Positions 34,926-43,769 of a DNA stretch of 64,000 bases are shown here, one piece after another. This stretch comes from a virus. Each line of letters starts with the position of its first letter. Position 1 is the first letter of the stretch. Made by a program: the position numbers and the translations under genes. The notes under the pieces are model-generated. The model saw only the letters and a program-made list of their open reading frames with translations. It had not been told where the DNA came from and ran no database searches. The stretch is from IMG/VR virus record IMGVR_UViG_3300046557_000512, positions 16,302-80,301 of that record; one strand, written 5' to 3'.

Positions 34926-35846
34926 TTACAGGTTGGTGACACCACCCAGGCGGGCCAGCGACTTGGTCGACTTGAGCGCCAGGCCGGTATACCACTTGAC
35001 GCGGTAGCGCTCGGCGTCCTTGTTCTGGACCGGGCCGACCGAGCTCACGCGCACGCCGGCGGTCGGGCCGCCATAGATGCCGTGGAGGCCATCGGCCTCG
35101 TTGAAGCGCGCGGCGTAGATCGAGCAGGTGTTGTTGACGCTGGTGCCACGGGTTTCGTCGCCCGCCAGGAAGTCGTTCACCAGGATCGGAACCGAGCGAT
35201 ACGACGGCACCGAGATGGTGCGATCGCCACCCAGCGAGATCGTGACGTGCTCGGGGTTCGTGCCGCCGAGCTGACGCAGCATCGCCGCGATCGCGTCGGT
35301 CGTGCCGCCGCGCATGATCAGCGCGTCCGCGCCGTTCGGGATCATGCGGAGCAGACGATCGAGGTTCTCGAAGGTCAGCGCGCCGCCGTTGGCGCCGGCA
35401 CCGGCGTAGAAGGTCTGGCTCGGATCGACCAGACGCGCAATGCCGTCGAACTCCTTGGCGCGCGCCGAGTTGTCGCCCTGGGCCACCGTGCGGTGGAATT
35501 TGCGCGACATACCCTTGACCTTGGCCGCGATCTGGATCGCGGTCTGGTCGTTGGTGTCCGACATCGTCTCGTCGAGGAAGTTGTCGACGTCGACGTCGCC
35601 GATCAGGATGCGCAGCTTGGCCACGACTTCCTCGAAGGTCGCAGCCTCCTCGTTGATCGTGTCGTTCGGATCGAGGAAGTCACCTTCGCTCAGGGTGCTC
35701 TCGCGGTCATAGACATACGCCTTGCCCACGATGCGCATGAACGGCAGCAACGCGAACATCGCGTCGTTGTCGATGATCTCCTCGACAACGCCCTGTTCGA
35801 GGGCGTTGTTCGACAGCTTTTCGGCTTCAACGCGAAGCAAAGGCAT
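34926..35846 (-). CDS. Major capsid protein
   Basis: At 306 aa it is typical for an HK97-fold capsid of the shorter type. The order portal - scaffold - this gene, the strong AGGAGA site, and the flanking motif A copy and terminator all suit the most abundant virion protein. Its internal strands (NGADALIMRGG, SYRSVPILVNDF) follow the capsid pattern of a core domain that reports a peptide or insertion loop. It self-assembles into the icosahedral shell. Confidence 0.75.
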   Translation of the reverse strand: MPLLRVEAEKLSNNALEQGVVEEIIDNDAMFALLPFMRIVGKAYVYDRESTLSEGDFLDPNDTINEEAATFEEVVAKLRILIGDVDVDNFLDETMSDTNDQTAIQIAAKVKGMSRKFHRTVAQGDNSARAKEFDGIARLVDPSQTFYAGAGANGGALTFENLDRLLRMIPNGADALIMRGGTTDAIAAMLRQLGGTNPEHVTISLGGDRTISVPSYRSVPILVNDFLAGDETRGTSVNNTCSIYAARFNEADGLHGIYGGPTAGVRVSSVGPVQNKDAERYRVKWYTGLALKSTKSLARLGGVTNL

Positions 35847-35905
35847 CGGACTCTCCTAAAAATTTTGTCGAAATTTGTTATCGAGGCATCATCCTACACG
35901 AAGCT

Positions 35906-35929
35906 GCATGTGTTGTAAATACCACACAC
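35906..35929 (-). promoter_or_regulatory. Motif A copy 13
   Basis: GTGTGTGG ... CAACACATGC on the minus strand, 59 bases before the capsid start. Confidence 0.65.
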
Positions 35930-35951
35930 AGCCCGTGCAGAAATGTCACAC

Positions 35952-36821
35952 TTACTTCTTGAGGCTAGCAAGCCCCTCAGCCATGCGTTGATGACGCGAT
36001 TTGTTCAGGTCAGCCTGGCCGCGCTGGTCGCTGCGCGAACCGCCGCCCGGCTTCACCTCGGAGGCAAGCAGCTTGTCCTTGTCGGGGTCCGACGTGATGA
36101 CCTTCTCGATCGCCGCGTTGAACTCCATCGGCTGGCCCTTGGCGTCGACGATCTTGGTGCGACCCTGCTCGCCGCGCGGCTTGGTGTAGACCACGGGCAC
36201 GCCATTCTCGACGTCGACATGCGCACCATACAGCTGGCGAACCTTGCCAATCGGCAGCGTCACCTTTTCGGAGATGAACTTCGACTCGCCGAAAGCGCGA
36301 TCGGCGGTCAGGGTGTCGGCGCGCTGCTCCGCGGCCGTCTTGCCCGATCGTTCCGCGTCACGCTCGCTGATAAGCCGCTGTTTTTCGGCCTCGTGTTCCT
36401 GGACCATGAGCTCGCGCACACGCTCCCAGTTGCCGTCGGCTTCCGCCTTGGCACGCTCGGCGTCGCGTTGGGCAGCTTCGTTGGCGGCTTTGGCTGCGAT
36501 AGCGGCCTTTGCCTCCGCCGGGTCGAGACCCTCGAAGGTCGCGAGCGATGCGTCCCGACGCGCAAGCTCGGCGCGCAGACGCTCGATCTCGGCGGCGTCC
36601 TCATTACCAGCTGCGGCAGCAGCAGCAGCAGCGGCAGCCGCCTCGGCCTCGCGGGCACGGGCAGCTTCGGCTTCACGAGCCGCAGCCGCCGCGGCTGCCT
36701 CCTCGTGACCGGTTTCGTCGCGCATCGGGCGACGCGTCATCCCCGCAACCAAACCCTTGCGGGGCGCAGCGAGGCTCATCGAAGTGCCGGCCATCAGCCG
36801 GCTGCGGGTGTGAATGGTCAT
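35952..36821 (-). CDS. Scaffold protein
   Basis: At 289 aa, a long Ala/Glu/Arg coiled coil (residues 39-165) precedes a small C-terminal domain (LPIGKVRQLYGAHVDVENGVPVVY). The layout is that of capsid scaffolds lying between portal and capsid genes. It would shape the procapsid and then leave. The poly-alanine tracts come from GC-rich repeats. Confidence 0.65.
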   Translation of the reverse strand: MTIHTRSRLMAGTSMSLAAPRKGLVAGMTRRPMRDETGHEEAAAAAAAREAEAARAREAEAAAAAAAAAAAGNEDAAEIERLRAELARRDASLATFEGLDPAEAKAAIAAKAANEAAQRDAERAKAEADGNWERVRELMVQEHEAEKQRLISERDAERSGKTAAEQRADTLTADRAFGESKFISEKVTLPIGKVRQLYGAHVDVENGVPVVYTKPRGEQGRTKIVDAKGQPMEFNAAIEKVITSDPDKDKLLASEVKPGGGSRSDQRGQADLNKSRHQRMAEGLASLKK

Positions 36822-36846
36822 GCAACCTTTACTCTAAATTGTGTAG

Positions 36847-36870
36847 GTGCATGGATAATGCCACACATGC
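36847..36870 (+). promoter_or_regulatory. Motif A copy 14, pointing against the genes
   Basis: GTGCATGG ... CCACACATGC fits on the plus strand although both flanking genes are on the minus strand. Because the motif has GCATG/CATGC at its ends, a weaker minus-strand reading is also possible. Confidence 0.6.
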
Positions 36871-36890
36871 GGCATTTTTGCAACAGCGGC

Positions 36891-38507
36891 TTATGCGCCG
36901 GGCGGCTTCTCGTTGCCTGCGCCCTTGTTGTTCTCGCCCTGCTTACCCTTCTTGCCAGGGATTCCGCCGGCCGGCGCCGGGACACCAGGGCGGCCTGGGA
37001 GAAGCGTGGCTGGATCGGGCTCGACGAGCCAATCATTCTCGATGTCGTCCGCGACCTTCTTCGCCTCCTCGGCCGTGATCTGCGGATACATCTTCTTGGC
37101 CATGCGCGTCATCTGGAGCTTGCGCAGTTCCTTCGGTGCATTCATCACCGCCAGGCGCTGGGCGTTATCCATCTCGTCGGCGAGATTGCGCACATCGAAG
37201 GTCTGAGGATAGCTCACGCAGTCCTCGAAGTCCTCGAGCTCCTGGAGCGCGCCATGCCAACCTTCGACCAGGCGCGCGATGTTCTGCTCTGCGCCCGCCA
37301 GCGCCATCGCCTTGGCAACTAGCATCGCATTCAAGCGCTCGAAATCGTATGCCTTGGCGACACCGGAGCTATTGTCGATACCGACTGAATTGTCCTGCTT
37401 GGTCCGCTCGCCGGCCATGCCGATCGAGTGATAGATCTCGTCGATGATCTTGCTGACCACGGTGACGATGATGCCGGCCTGGCGCGGATCCGGCGACAGA
37501 AATTCAGGCGCTGAACCACCCTCGGCGTTGTAGGCGAACACACGTTTGGTGCCCATCTCATACATCTGCCGCTGGGTGCCAACCTTGCCGCTGTCGTCGT
37601 TGTCGGTCTCGAGCAGCCCCTGGTAGGGGATCGCGAGCTGACTGAAGGTCTGATCCTGGATGATCGCGTCGAGATTCGACAGGTAATTCGCGGCCGCGCG
37701 GTCGAGATACGCGGTATCCTCGATCAGCGCCGGCGAGCTGTAGAGCTCCTCGGACGGATTGTGATCGACCACAACGACGGGCACGGCGCCGAGCTGGTGC
37801 TCGCGGCTGTCCTCGGCCACGATCTGAGCGATGCGATCGCCATTACTCGCCTTGACGATCTCGATCACCGCGGTGAACTCTGGCGTCCAGAGACGGAAGC
37901 GCGGCGTTGATGCACCGCTCGACAGGGGGCTGGAATCGTCGCGCTTGGTTTCGAGCATCAAGAACCAGCTGAGCTCGCCGTCCTCGTCATACGCGAAATC
38001 GAGCGCGTCGATCGGCGAGATGACGAAGGCGTAAACGCGCCCCTTGGACTTCTTCTCGTCTTCCTTGGTGACGATGTTCTCGGGGAAGTTGTTGTCGACG
38101 ACCACATAGCAGCGGCCGAAGGTCGACGACTTGCGCGAGATGGTGTCGATCAACGCATCGATCGGACGCTTCATCAGCGTCGAGTTCTTCCAGAAGCGCT
38201 TGAGGTTTTCGGAAGCGTCTTCCTTGCGGGCGATGTCGCCCTTCAGGACATACTTGTTGACCAGGTTCACGACTTCGCGGGTGTGCGGGAATCGGTAGGC
38301 GCGCTTCTTGCGCGCGTTGAACTCTTTGGTCCCCTCCTTGTGGTAGCGCCACAGGTTCGTGTCGAACCACGACCGGCCGCCCTGGTAGGTCGCGTCAAGG
38401 AAGCGCCAGTGGTCGATCTTCTCCGCGTAGTCGGGGTGACGTCGATCGACCAAGGAGAGCAGCTCCTCGGGCTTAGCGGCCTTCAGTTGATCGAGAGTCA
38501 GGGACAT
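36891..38507 (-). CDS. Portal protein
   Basis: At 538 aa, with SWFDTNLWRYHKEGTKEF, VVNLVNKYVLKGDI and the helical HSIGMAGERTKQDNSVG region, it resembles the DUF4055/SPP1-type portals. The Gly/Pro/Lys-rich tail after residue 495 is disordered. It forms the dodecameric channel for DNA packaging and joins head and tail. It lies directly downstream of the large terminase and after motif A copy 15. Confidence 0.8.
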   Translation of the reverse strand: MSLTLDQLKAAKPEELLSLVDRRHPDYAEKIDHWRFLDATYQGGRSWFDTNLWRYHKEGTKEFNARKKRAYRFPHTREVVNLVNKYVLKGDIARKEDASENLKRFWKNSTLMKRPIDALIDTISRKSSTFGRCYVVVDNNFPENIVTKEDEKKSKGRVYAFVISPIDALDFAYDEDGELSWFLMLETKRDDSSPLSSGASTPRFRLWTPEFTAVIEIVKASNGDRIAQIVAEDSREHQLGAVPVVVVDHNPSEELYSSPALIEDTAYLDRAAANYLSNLDAIIQDQTFSQLAIPYQGLLETDNDDSGKVGTQRQMYEMGTKRVFAYNAEGGSAPEFLSPDPRQAGIIVTVVSKIIDEIYHSIGMAGERTKQDNSVGIDNSSGVAKAYDFERLNAMLVAKAMALAGAEQNIARLVEGWHGALQELEDFEDCVSYPQTFDVRNLADEMDNAQRLAVMNAPKELRKLQMTRMAKKMYPQITAEEAKKVADDIENDWLVEPDPATLLPGRPGVPAPAGGIPGKKGKQGENNKGAGNEKPPGA

Positions 38508-38526
38508 GCGGCCAGTTTAGCACAAT

Positions 38527-38550
38527 GCATGCGTGTTGGCTACCATGCAC
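38527..38550 (-). promoter_or_regulatory. Motif A copy 15
   Basis: GTGCATGG ... ACACGCATGC on the minus strand, 19 bases before the portal start. An ATG inside gives a nine-codon ORF (MVANTHALC). Confidence 0.75.
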
Positions 38551-38553
38551 CAA

Positions 38554-39807
38554 TTACAGGTTGATACCGATCGGCAAACGATAGCGGCGCCCGTAGAGGT
38601 AATGGATCGGATACCCGACGGCGTCCATCATGTGCTCGACCCCCATCGCCTTGTCGACGACCGGTTGGCCGGACTTGTAGATCGTCTGCTCGGCGGACTC
38701 GATGACGTGGCTGCAGGTCCTGTTGACCCGCATGCGGATGGTGCCGTCGGCCGATCGGAACATGGCGTTGACCGCGGCGACACGATCGCTGACGAGCGGG
38801 TGCTTCTTCGGGAAGATGAGCTTGCGATAGCCCTTCTCCCTGAAGATATCCAAGTCGCTTTCGCCGCGGCTGGAGCTCCTGTTCGAGCCGGCGGGGTCGG
38901 GATAGATCGTGATCGCCGACTTGTTGCGGAAATACCGCCTGTCGAGTTCGTCAGCGACCTCCATCGCGTTCGAGTTCGGGAAGTGGATCTCGTCAACGAT
39001 CCATACCTCACCGCTCTCCTGGATCTGCATGATCGCTGCCGACATCGGGTCGACGTTGAAGTCCTGGCCGACGATGATCGGCAACTTGGGATTGTAGAGA
39101 TAATCGCCGACATGCTCGCGCCGGTCGAACTGGTAGTAGACGCGGCCCGACATGCTCTCGAAGGAAGCTTCAAACTCCTGGCGAAAGCTCTTGGGATCCA
39201 TCGAGTTCCGCGCCGTCTCGATTTCCGAGGGCGGGAAGAACGGGCTCATGATCGTCGGAATCTGCCAGCTCATGTATTCCAGCTTGCGCTGGTTTTTCCT
39301 GATCTGGCCGAGACGATACATCTCGTAGAAGTGGTTGAACGACTTGGGGGTGCCGATGATCAGCGCGCGGCCACGGGTCGTCGTCAGCGTCGGGAACAGG
39401 ACCTCCTGCCACACACCGGGACGGAAATCCTGGTATTCGTCCAGGATGAGGAAGTGGAGCGCGCGGCCGCGCAACGTGTCGGGTCGATCGGCGCCCTTGA
39501 GCTGAATGACGACGCCGTTGATGAGACGGATCTCGAGCCGCGTTTCGTGGGTCTTCTTGATCCACGAGGCCGGGATGTTGGCCAGCAGTTCGTCCCACAT
39601 GAGGTCGCGGGCCATCGTGAAGGTCGGCGCCACATACCAAATTATCTTGGGGCCGCGGCCGCGCGCTGCACGAATGATCTCGGCCCGCGCCAGCGTCGTC
39701 TTTCCGAAACGACGGCCGGCGACCAGCGTGCGGAAGCGCGCCGGATGCCTGAACACATCAGCCTGCCCCTTGTGGAGCTTGATGTGCAGCTTGGGCACGT
39801 CGAACAT
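38554..39807 (-). CDS. terL: Terminase large subunit
   Basis: At 417 aa it has the Walker A variant AGRRFGKTT (30-38), Walker B LHFLILDEYQD, the coupling motif IIGTPKSFNH and a C-terminal RNase H-like nuclease with VGQDFNVDP as first acidic site. It pumps and cuts the phage DNA. It follows the small subunit after a 5-base gap. Confidence 0.92.
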   Translation of the reverse strand: MFDVPKLHIKLHKGQADVFRHPARFRTLVAGRRFGKTTLARAEIIRAARGRGPKIIWYVAPTFTMARDLMWDELLANIPASWIKKTHETRLEIRLINGVVIQLKGADRPDTLRGRALHFLILDEYQDFRPGVWQEVLFPTLTTTRGRALIIGTPKSFNHFYEMYRLGQIRKNQRKLEYMSWQIPTIMSPFFPPSEIETARNSMDPKSFRQEFEASFESMSGRVYYQFDRREHVGDYLYNPKLPIIVGQDFNVDPMSAAIMQIQESGEVWIVDEIHFPNSNAMEVADELDRRYFRNKSAITIYPDPAGSNRSSSRGESDLDIFREKGYRKLIFPKKHPLVSDRVAAVNAMFRSADGTIRMRVNRTCSHVIESAEQTIYKSGQPVVDKAMGVEHMMDAVGYPIHYLYGRRYRLPIGINL

Positions 39808-39812
39808 AGCGA

Positions 39813-40376
39813 TCAGACCGAAGTGTCGTCGTCTTCGTCGTCTTCGAGGCCAGCCTGCCAGGCGGCCTCGTTAGCGTCCCTGACGGCCTCGATCTCATCC
39901 TCGGTGTATTCGCCGATGTTCAGGTCGGGCAGCTCGTCTTCGCTCGCTTCGAGCGACGGAATATCCAGGATGGTCCAGCTTTCCTCGCGCGCTTTGGCCA
40001 CGACCTTGATCGCGTTGCCAAGGACGATGAGATCGGCGTTGATGCCGGCGAGCGCCCCGTTCTTCTCTGCGTCGGCAACCTTCCTCATGGTCATCCGCGT
40101 CAGCGCGTTCATGTAGCTGGCGTAGTCCGCCTTGAGCTTGTTGGCCTCGGCGACGCGACGAGCGAGCTCCTCTCGAGCCTTATCATCGACGTCGTTCCGC
40201 ACCTCGTCGAGGCGCGAGTTCTTCTCGATGCCGCGCTCCTTCAGGCCCTTCTCGATCGCCTGGCGCGAAACACCGAAGCGCTCACCAAGCTGGCGCGTGT
40301 TCGCCTCGCCGCGCTCGTAGAGCACGACGATCGTGGCCCATTCGGCGGGCGTCAGGTTGCCGGTGCGGGTCGTCAA
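39813..40376 (-). CDS. terS: Terminase small subunit
   Basis: At 187 aa, an N-terminal HTH (ANTRQLGERFGVSRQAIEKGL) is followed by an oligomerisation helix and an acidic tail that would engage TerL. It recognises the packaging site, which may be the repeat-rich gap upstream of its start. It is preceded by motif A copy 16. Confidence 0.82.
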   Translation of the reverse strand: MTTRTGNLTPAEWATIVVLYERGEANTRQLGERFGVSRQAIEKGLKERGIEKNSRLDEVRNDVDDKAREELARRVAEANKLKADYASYMNALTRMTMRKVADAEKNGALAGINADLIVLGNAIKVVAKAREESWTILDIPSLEASEDELPDLNIGEYTEDEIEAVRDANEAAWQAGLEDDEDDDTSV

Positions 40377-40419
40377 AGGATCGCCCCTACAGCCTGCAGA
40401 TCAACGGAGTTCGCGGAGT

Positions 40420-40443
40420 GCATGTTAGTAATATACCACACAC
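40420..40443 (-). promoter_or_regulatory. Motif A copy 16
   Basis: GTGTGTGG ... ACTAACATGC on the minus strand, 43 bases before terS. Confidence 0.6.
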
Positions 40444-40458
40444 ACCGCGGAAATGGAA

Positions 40459-40616
40459 CTTGCTCGCGCTGCGAGCGATCACCGGGGAGTGTTCGATCAC
40501 CCCTCGCGCATATACGCGTGCGTTGCGCTAGGCGTGCGTGCATGCGCGTATACGCGTGAAAGAGATTCCTAGAATCTAAGAATCTAGAATCAGTATTATA
40601 TTCACTTCGTTCATAT
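40459..40616. other. Repeat-rich gap upstream of terS, candidate pac/cos region
   Basis: The 290-base gap 40377-40666 holds motif A copy 16 and a dense set of repeats. These are a GCTCGC-GCT-GCGAGC hairpin (about 40461-40475), the 10-bp direct repeat TATACGCGTG (40511 and 40549), the palindrome CGCGTATACGCG (40545-40556), tandem AGAATCTA units (40571-40591) and an AT-rich stem ATTATAT/ATATAAT (about 40595-40620). Packaging sites often lie next to terS, so this is a candidate. The cut site itself cannot be seen. Confidence 0.45.
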
Positions 40617-40666
40617 AATGATGACGAGGTCATTTTTTTATCAATTTGGACAGTCATGTTGACCTA

Positions 40667-40954
40667 TTAGATTGTCGGCCTGAAAATCGCATATCCCGCG
40701 GTGGTCGCACTGTAGGTGCGCAAAGAGCGCTTCCGGCGAGTCACGAGCTTGTCCTCGCGAACCAGGCCATGCGCGGCGAGATGCCGAAGGCTGCAGAGCA
40801 TGGCTCCTCGGGTGGTGTTCGGCGCGACGAGGTCGATCAGCTGCATCACGTCGAGCAGGGTGCCGTCGGGGTTTCGCCGGATCAGCGTCTGCATGATCGC
40901 GGTCTGCTTCGGCGTCATCTTGGGCGGCAGGCGCTTGGCGTCCAGCTGCATCAT
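40667..40954 (-). CDS. Small winged-helix protein (95 aa)
   Basis: The sequence (KMTPKQTAIMQTLIRRN, LLDVMQLID, CSLRHLAAHGLVRED, then a basic RRKRSLRTY wing) has the pattern of a MarR-like winged helix without dimerisation helices. It is the last gene of the ParB/ABC/GNAT module, coupled by ATGA. It may regulate that module or the adjacent terminase operon. Confidence 0.65.
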   Translation of the reverse strand: MMQLDAKRLPPKMTPKQTAIMQTLIRRNPDGTLLDVMQLIDLVAPNTTRGAMLCSLRHLAAHGLVREDKLVTRRKRSLRTYSATTAGYAIFRPTI

Positions 40955-41880
40955 GGCAGCACCAGGGGCTTGGTCGGATCCTGCGCGTCGAAGGCGCGAA
41001 GCGGCAGCACCGCCGGCAGCGACCGGCCGGTCTCAGGGTTCTGCCAGACGCCGTAGAGCGGGCTCGCAAGCGTCATTTGCTGCAGCTGCCCCAGGCAGTC
41101 GCGCATCGACATGTTCGCGACGCGCCGCTCCCCTACTCCGCCCAGTGATTTGCCGGTCTTTTCGAGGCTCGAGTTCTTGTAATAGAAATCCTTGGTCAGG
41201 CGCTCGATCACCGCGCGCTCGCCCTCGGGCAGCTCCATCCATTCAGCCAGGATCGCTTCAAGATCGGCGGGATCGGCCTTGAACGTCGATCGGAAGAAGC
41301 GGATGCCGACGTCGTACTTGTTCGAGCGCATCGGCTTGACGAACTGGAAGCCTGCGCGGTGCGCGAACTGGTTGTATTTCGACATCGAGGATTGGATCTC
41401 GATGTAGCGTTTGCCCTCCATCCGTGCGGCCAGATTGGTGAAGCGGTATGCGAGACCAGCGCCGCGATACATCGTGTCGACCACGACGCGCGCGACCACC
41501 GACATGTTCGCGTTGATCCACTTCATCCGATATTGATTGGTGATCTTATTGTCCTGGCCGGTGGGCTTCAGCTTCGGAAACAGGACATGGCGTTCCTTCA
41601 GAAGAAGCTTGGGGCTCGCCATCACCAACACGCCGACGAGCTCGTCGCCGAGCTTCAACGTGAAGTGGTGGCTTCCCGCCGGCAGCGTGCCGTGCTGCTT
41701 GTAGTGGAGGCCCTCGAGCACGCGCCAATCCTCGATCGTGCCGCGCTGGACGGTCATGTCGTCGAGCAACGAGAGCTTGGGGCGCGCGATGCCGCGCTCG
41801 AACACCCAAGGTGCTTCGAGCCTTGCAGATTCGGGGTTGTCAGCGATCTGCTTGATCGCTAGATGTGTGTCATTGACCAT
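40951..41880 (-). CDS. GNAT-fold acyltransferase (Mom/COG2401-like)
   Basis: About 309 aa. The core has the GNAT pattern SVVARVVVDTMYRGAGLAYR (acyl-CoA loop), then IEIQSSMSKYNQFAHRAGF. The latter recalls the acetyltransferase half of the COG2401 ABC-ATPase/acetyltransferase fusions. Mu Mom, which hypermodifies adenine, is also a GNAT relative. The start is unclear. The ATG at 41880 lies in motif A copy 17 and overlaps the ABC gene by 11 bases, with no better ATG nearby. The link to the ABC ATPase gene next door suggests a joint function. DNA modification is inference. Confidence 0.6.
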   Translation of the reverse strand: MVNDTHLAIKQIADNPESARLEAPWVFERGIARPKLSLLDDMTVQRGTIEDWRVLEGLHYKQHGTLPAGSHHFTLKLGDELVGVLVMASPKLLLKERHVLFPKLKPTGQDNKITNQYRMKWINANMSVVARVVVDTMYRGAGLAYRFTNLAARMEGKRYIEIQSSMSKYNQFAHRAGFQFVKPMRSNKYDVGIRFFRSTFKADPADLEAILAEWMELPEGERAVIERLTKDFYYKNSSLEKTGKSLGGVGERRVANMSMRDCLGQLQQMTLASPLYGVWQNPETGRSLPAVLPLRAFDAQDPTKPLVLP

Positions 41881-41884
41881 GCAC
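41861..41884 (-). promoter_or_regulatory. Motif A copy 17
   Basis: GTGCATGG ... ACACACATCT on the minus strand. It contains the likely start codon of the GNAT gene and the stop codon of the ABC ATPase gene. Confidence 0.7.
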
Positions 41885-42517
41885 ACGCTCGATAACAATC
41901 CGCTCGTGAAAGCGCTTCGTGATTTTGAGGCTCGGTGCGAGCTCATCGACGAGGTCACTGTGCGTGGTCGCGACGATGAGGGTCTTTCCATTTGCACGCG
42001 CCGCCTTGGCGAGGTTCCAGGCGACAATCTTCGCCGTCGTGCGATCCAGGACCGCACCAAACTCGTCAGCGACCCAGACATCAGCGCCGCATTCGATCAG
42101 CTTGGCGAGGCGGTATCGATATTTCTGCCCGTCGCTGAGCTCTTGGGGCTTGCGAATATAGAGATACGCGTCGGAGAGCCCGGCGATCGAGAGCAGCCGG
42201 ATCGCTTCAGCCATGTTATCGGGACACAGCTGGTCTATGATCGCAACGTCGTTGCACAGCTCGACTTCGTCTATGTTCGCAACCTTCTGGCCAGCAGCCT
42301 CGAGGGCTGCGCTCGTCTCGCGAAGGAGCACAGATTTGCCGGCGCCCGACTGTCCGTTGATGTAGACGACCTCACCAGGCTCAACATCAAACTCCACACC
42401 ATCGAGCACGACAAACTCGCGGTCCTCGAGGCCGAGTCCAAACGCTTCCGCTACCTTGATGACCCGGTCGCTGCGCGTCACGCGGGTCTGGAATGACTTG
42501 TTCAAAGTGATCTTCAT
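41870..42517 (-). CDS. ABC-family ATPase, soluble
   Basis: At 215 aa, it is a single nucleotide-binding domain. It has Walker A NGQSGAGKS (about 54-62), an unusual signature LSDGQKYRYRLAKL, Walker B ADVWVADEF and an H-loop VATTHSD. No membrane partner is encoded nearby, so it is not a transporter. Its partner is most likely the GNAT protein that follows, because the two occur fused in COG2401 proteins. It overlaps the 145-aa gene upstream by four bases. Confidence 0.8.
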   Translation of the reverse strand: MKITLNKSFQTRVTRSDRVIKVAEAFGLGLEDREFVVLDGVEFDVEPGEVVYINGQSGAGKSVLLRETSAALEAAGQKVANIDEVELCNDVAIIDQLCPDNMAEAIRLLSIAGLSDAYLYIRKPQELSDGQKYRYRLAKLIECGADVWVADEFGAVLDRTTAKIVAWNLAKAARANGKTLIVATTHSDLVDELAPSLKITKRFHERIVIERVHGQ

Positions 42518-42951
42518 TCGGCGCCCTCATCGATGAGGCTGTCGTAGCCCATCGCCTTGTCCTGGATGTGGGTTTTGAGCAGGTCACAGCCGCCGAGGAA
42601 CATCGCCAAGTGCTCCTCCAGGCCCGGCGAGAAGATCGTCTCGACATACCCCATGAAGCGCTCGTTGCTTTCGGCGCCCGCGACGATCGCGACGTGCCGT
42701 ATCTCGCCCGATCGCGCGCGGTCGGCGAGCGTCTCGAGCACTTGCGCAGTCATCTCGCGTGCTTCGCGGCGCTCCTCCTCGCCGGTCATGACCGGGCCGC
42801 CGTAGATCGGCAGCACGTTGCTCTCGAGCGGCTCCTCATCGGGTTCAGCGTCGACCAACATGATGACGACCTTTTGCCCAGGGGCAGGCTGAAGAATATC
42901 CGCGGCGAGCTCGCGCAGCGCCTCGAGATCGTGCAGTTCAGGCATGCGCAT
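42514..42951 (-). CDS. Unknown member of the ParB/ABC/GNAT module (145 aa)
   Basis: The acidic alpha/beta product has strands KVVIMLVDAE and HVAIVAGAES separated by a long helix, and no recognised catalytic motif. It overlaps the ParB2 gene by 14 bases and the ABC gene by four, so it is tightly co-translated and probably part of the same complex or pathway. Confidence 0.65.
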   Translation of the reverse strand: MRMPELHDLEALRELAADILQPAPGQKVVIMLVDAEPDEEPLESNVLPIYGGPVMTGEEERREAREMTAQVLETLADRARSGEIRHVAIVAGAESNERFMGYVETIFSPGLEEHLAMFLGGCDLLKTHIQDKAMGYDSLIDEGAE

Positions 42952-43621
42952 TGAGCCATCCTTCGAATGCGTCGAGGCCAGTCTTGCCCGTCTGATCCTC
43001 GATCTTGGCGATGAAGCGCTTGAACAACGGCTCCATCCTGACCGGCACCGCCTTGAAGCCGAATACCTTGGAGATCGGCGTCATCGCGTCATCGACCGCG
43101 GCGACCTTGCCGGCAGTCTCGGCATCTTGCGCATCGATCTCGGCATCGAGATCGCCGGCGAGTCCGCCCATGTTCATTGCCCCCAGGTCCTCGGTCAGGA
43201 ATCCAAGTTCATGATCATCGAGGCCCAGGGACGCGAGATCGACGTCGTCGGCGTTCGCCAGGCGCTCAAGTTCCTCGGCGAGAAAGCCGCTGTCGTATTC
43301 GGTGCCTTGGGTCTTGTTGTCGGCGATACGCGCGGCGTCAGCCTGGTTCTTGCTGAGGTGCTTCGCCCATTTCACCGGGAACTCGACGTGACCCATCTTC
43401 AGCAGGCACTGGAAGCGCTTGTGCCCGGCGATGATGATCCCGTCGATGTCTACGATGATCGGGTTGAACAGACCATATTCGCGGATCGACTTGATCGTCG
43501 CCTCGACGTCTGCACTGGAGTGGATCTTGTTGTTCTTGGCGTAGGGGTGAATGCGGTCGGCCGTCCACATCTCGGTGGGCAGCAACTGCAGGCCGTAGGG
43601 GTCATGTGTGGCGATCACCAT
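42938..43621 (-). CDS. ParB-domain protein 2
   Basis: At 227 aa from the ATG at 43621, which lies in motif A copy 18 and has GAGG about 10 bases upstream. The ParB/Srx core is clear: DRIHPYAKNNKIH, SIREYGLFNPIIVD, then the GHKR nucleotide-binding motif (IIIAGHKR). No HTH or centromere-binding domain follows, so this is the small, phage-type ParB nuclease/CTPase-like class rather than a plasmid partition ParB. It is separated from ParB1 by a zinc-ribbon peptide. Confidence 0.75.
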   Translation of the reverse strand: MVIATHDPYGLQLLPTEMWTADRIHPYAKNNKIHSSADVEATIKSIREYGLFNPIIVDIDGIIIAGHKRFQCLLKMGHVEFPVKWAKHLSKNQADAARIADNKTQGTEYDSGFLAEELERLANADDVDLASLGLDDHELGFLTEDLGAMNMGGLAGDLDAEIDAQDAETAGKVAAVDDAMTPISKVFGFKAVPVRMEPLFKRFIAKIEDQTGKTGLDAFEGWLNAHA

Positions 43622-43625
43622 GCAC
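43602..43625 (-). promoter_or_regulatory. Motif A copy 18
   Basis: GTGCATGG ... CCACACATGA on the minus strand. The ATG in its left part is the likely ParB2 start codon. Confidence 0.65.
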
Positions 43626-43769
43626 TCAATACCTCATCAGGTCGTCAACGCCGGCTGGCTCGACCTCTTCGAAAAACTCGCCTGCATCGCAGCCGTTACA
43701 GGGACGAACCTTGCCGGCGAACACGCAGTCCGAGCACTCATCGAACTTCAGTTCGATATCCTCATCCAT
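43626..43769 (-). CDS. Zinc-ribbon peptide between the two ParB genes (47 aa)
   Basis: The ATG at 43769 has a perfect AAGGAGG site and overlaps the ParB1 stop by eight bases. The product has two CxxC pairs (CSDC and CNGC, about 12 residues apart) in an otherwise acidic chain. Four cysteines so spaced are a classic zinc ribbon. Coupling to both ParB genes suggests it belongs to the module. Confidence 0.7.
   Translation of the reverse strand: MDEDIELKFDECSDCVFAGKVRPCNGCDAGEFFEEVEPAGVDDLMRY

Noticed and set aside
40373-40657. 94-aa minus-strand frame upstream of terS
   Set aside because: It runs through the palindromes and tandem repeats of the gap and through motif A. The product has no coherent composition or ribosome site.
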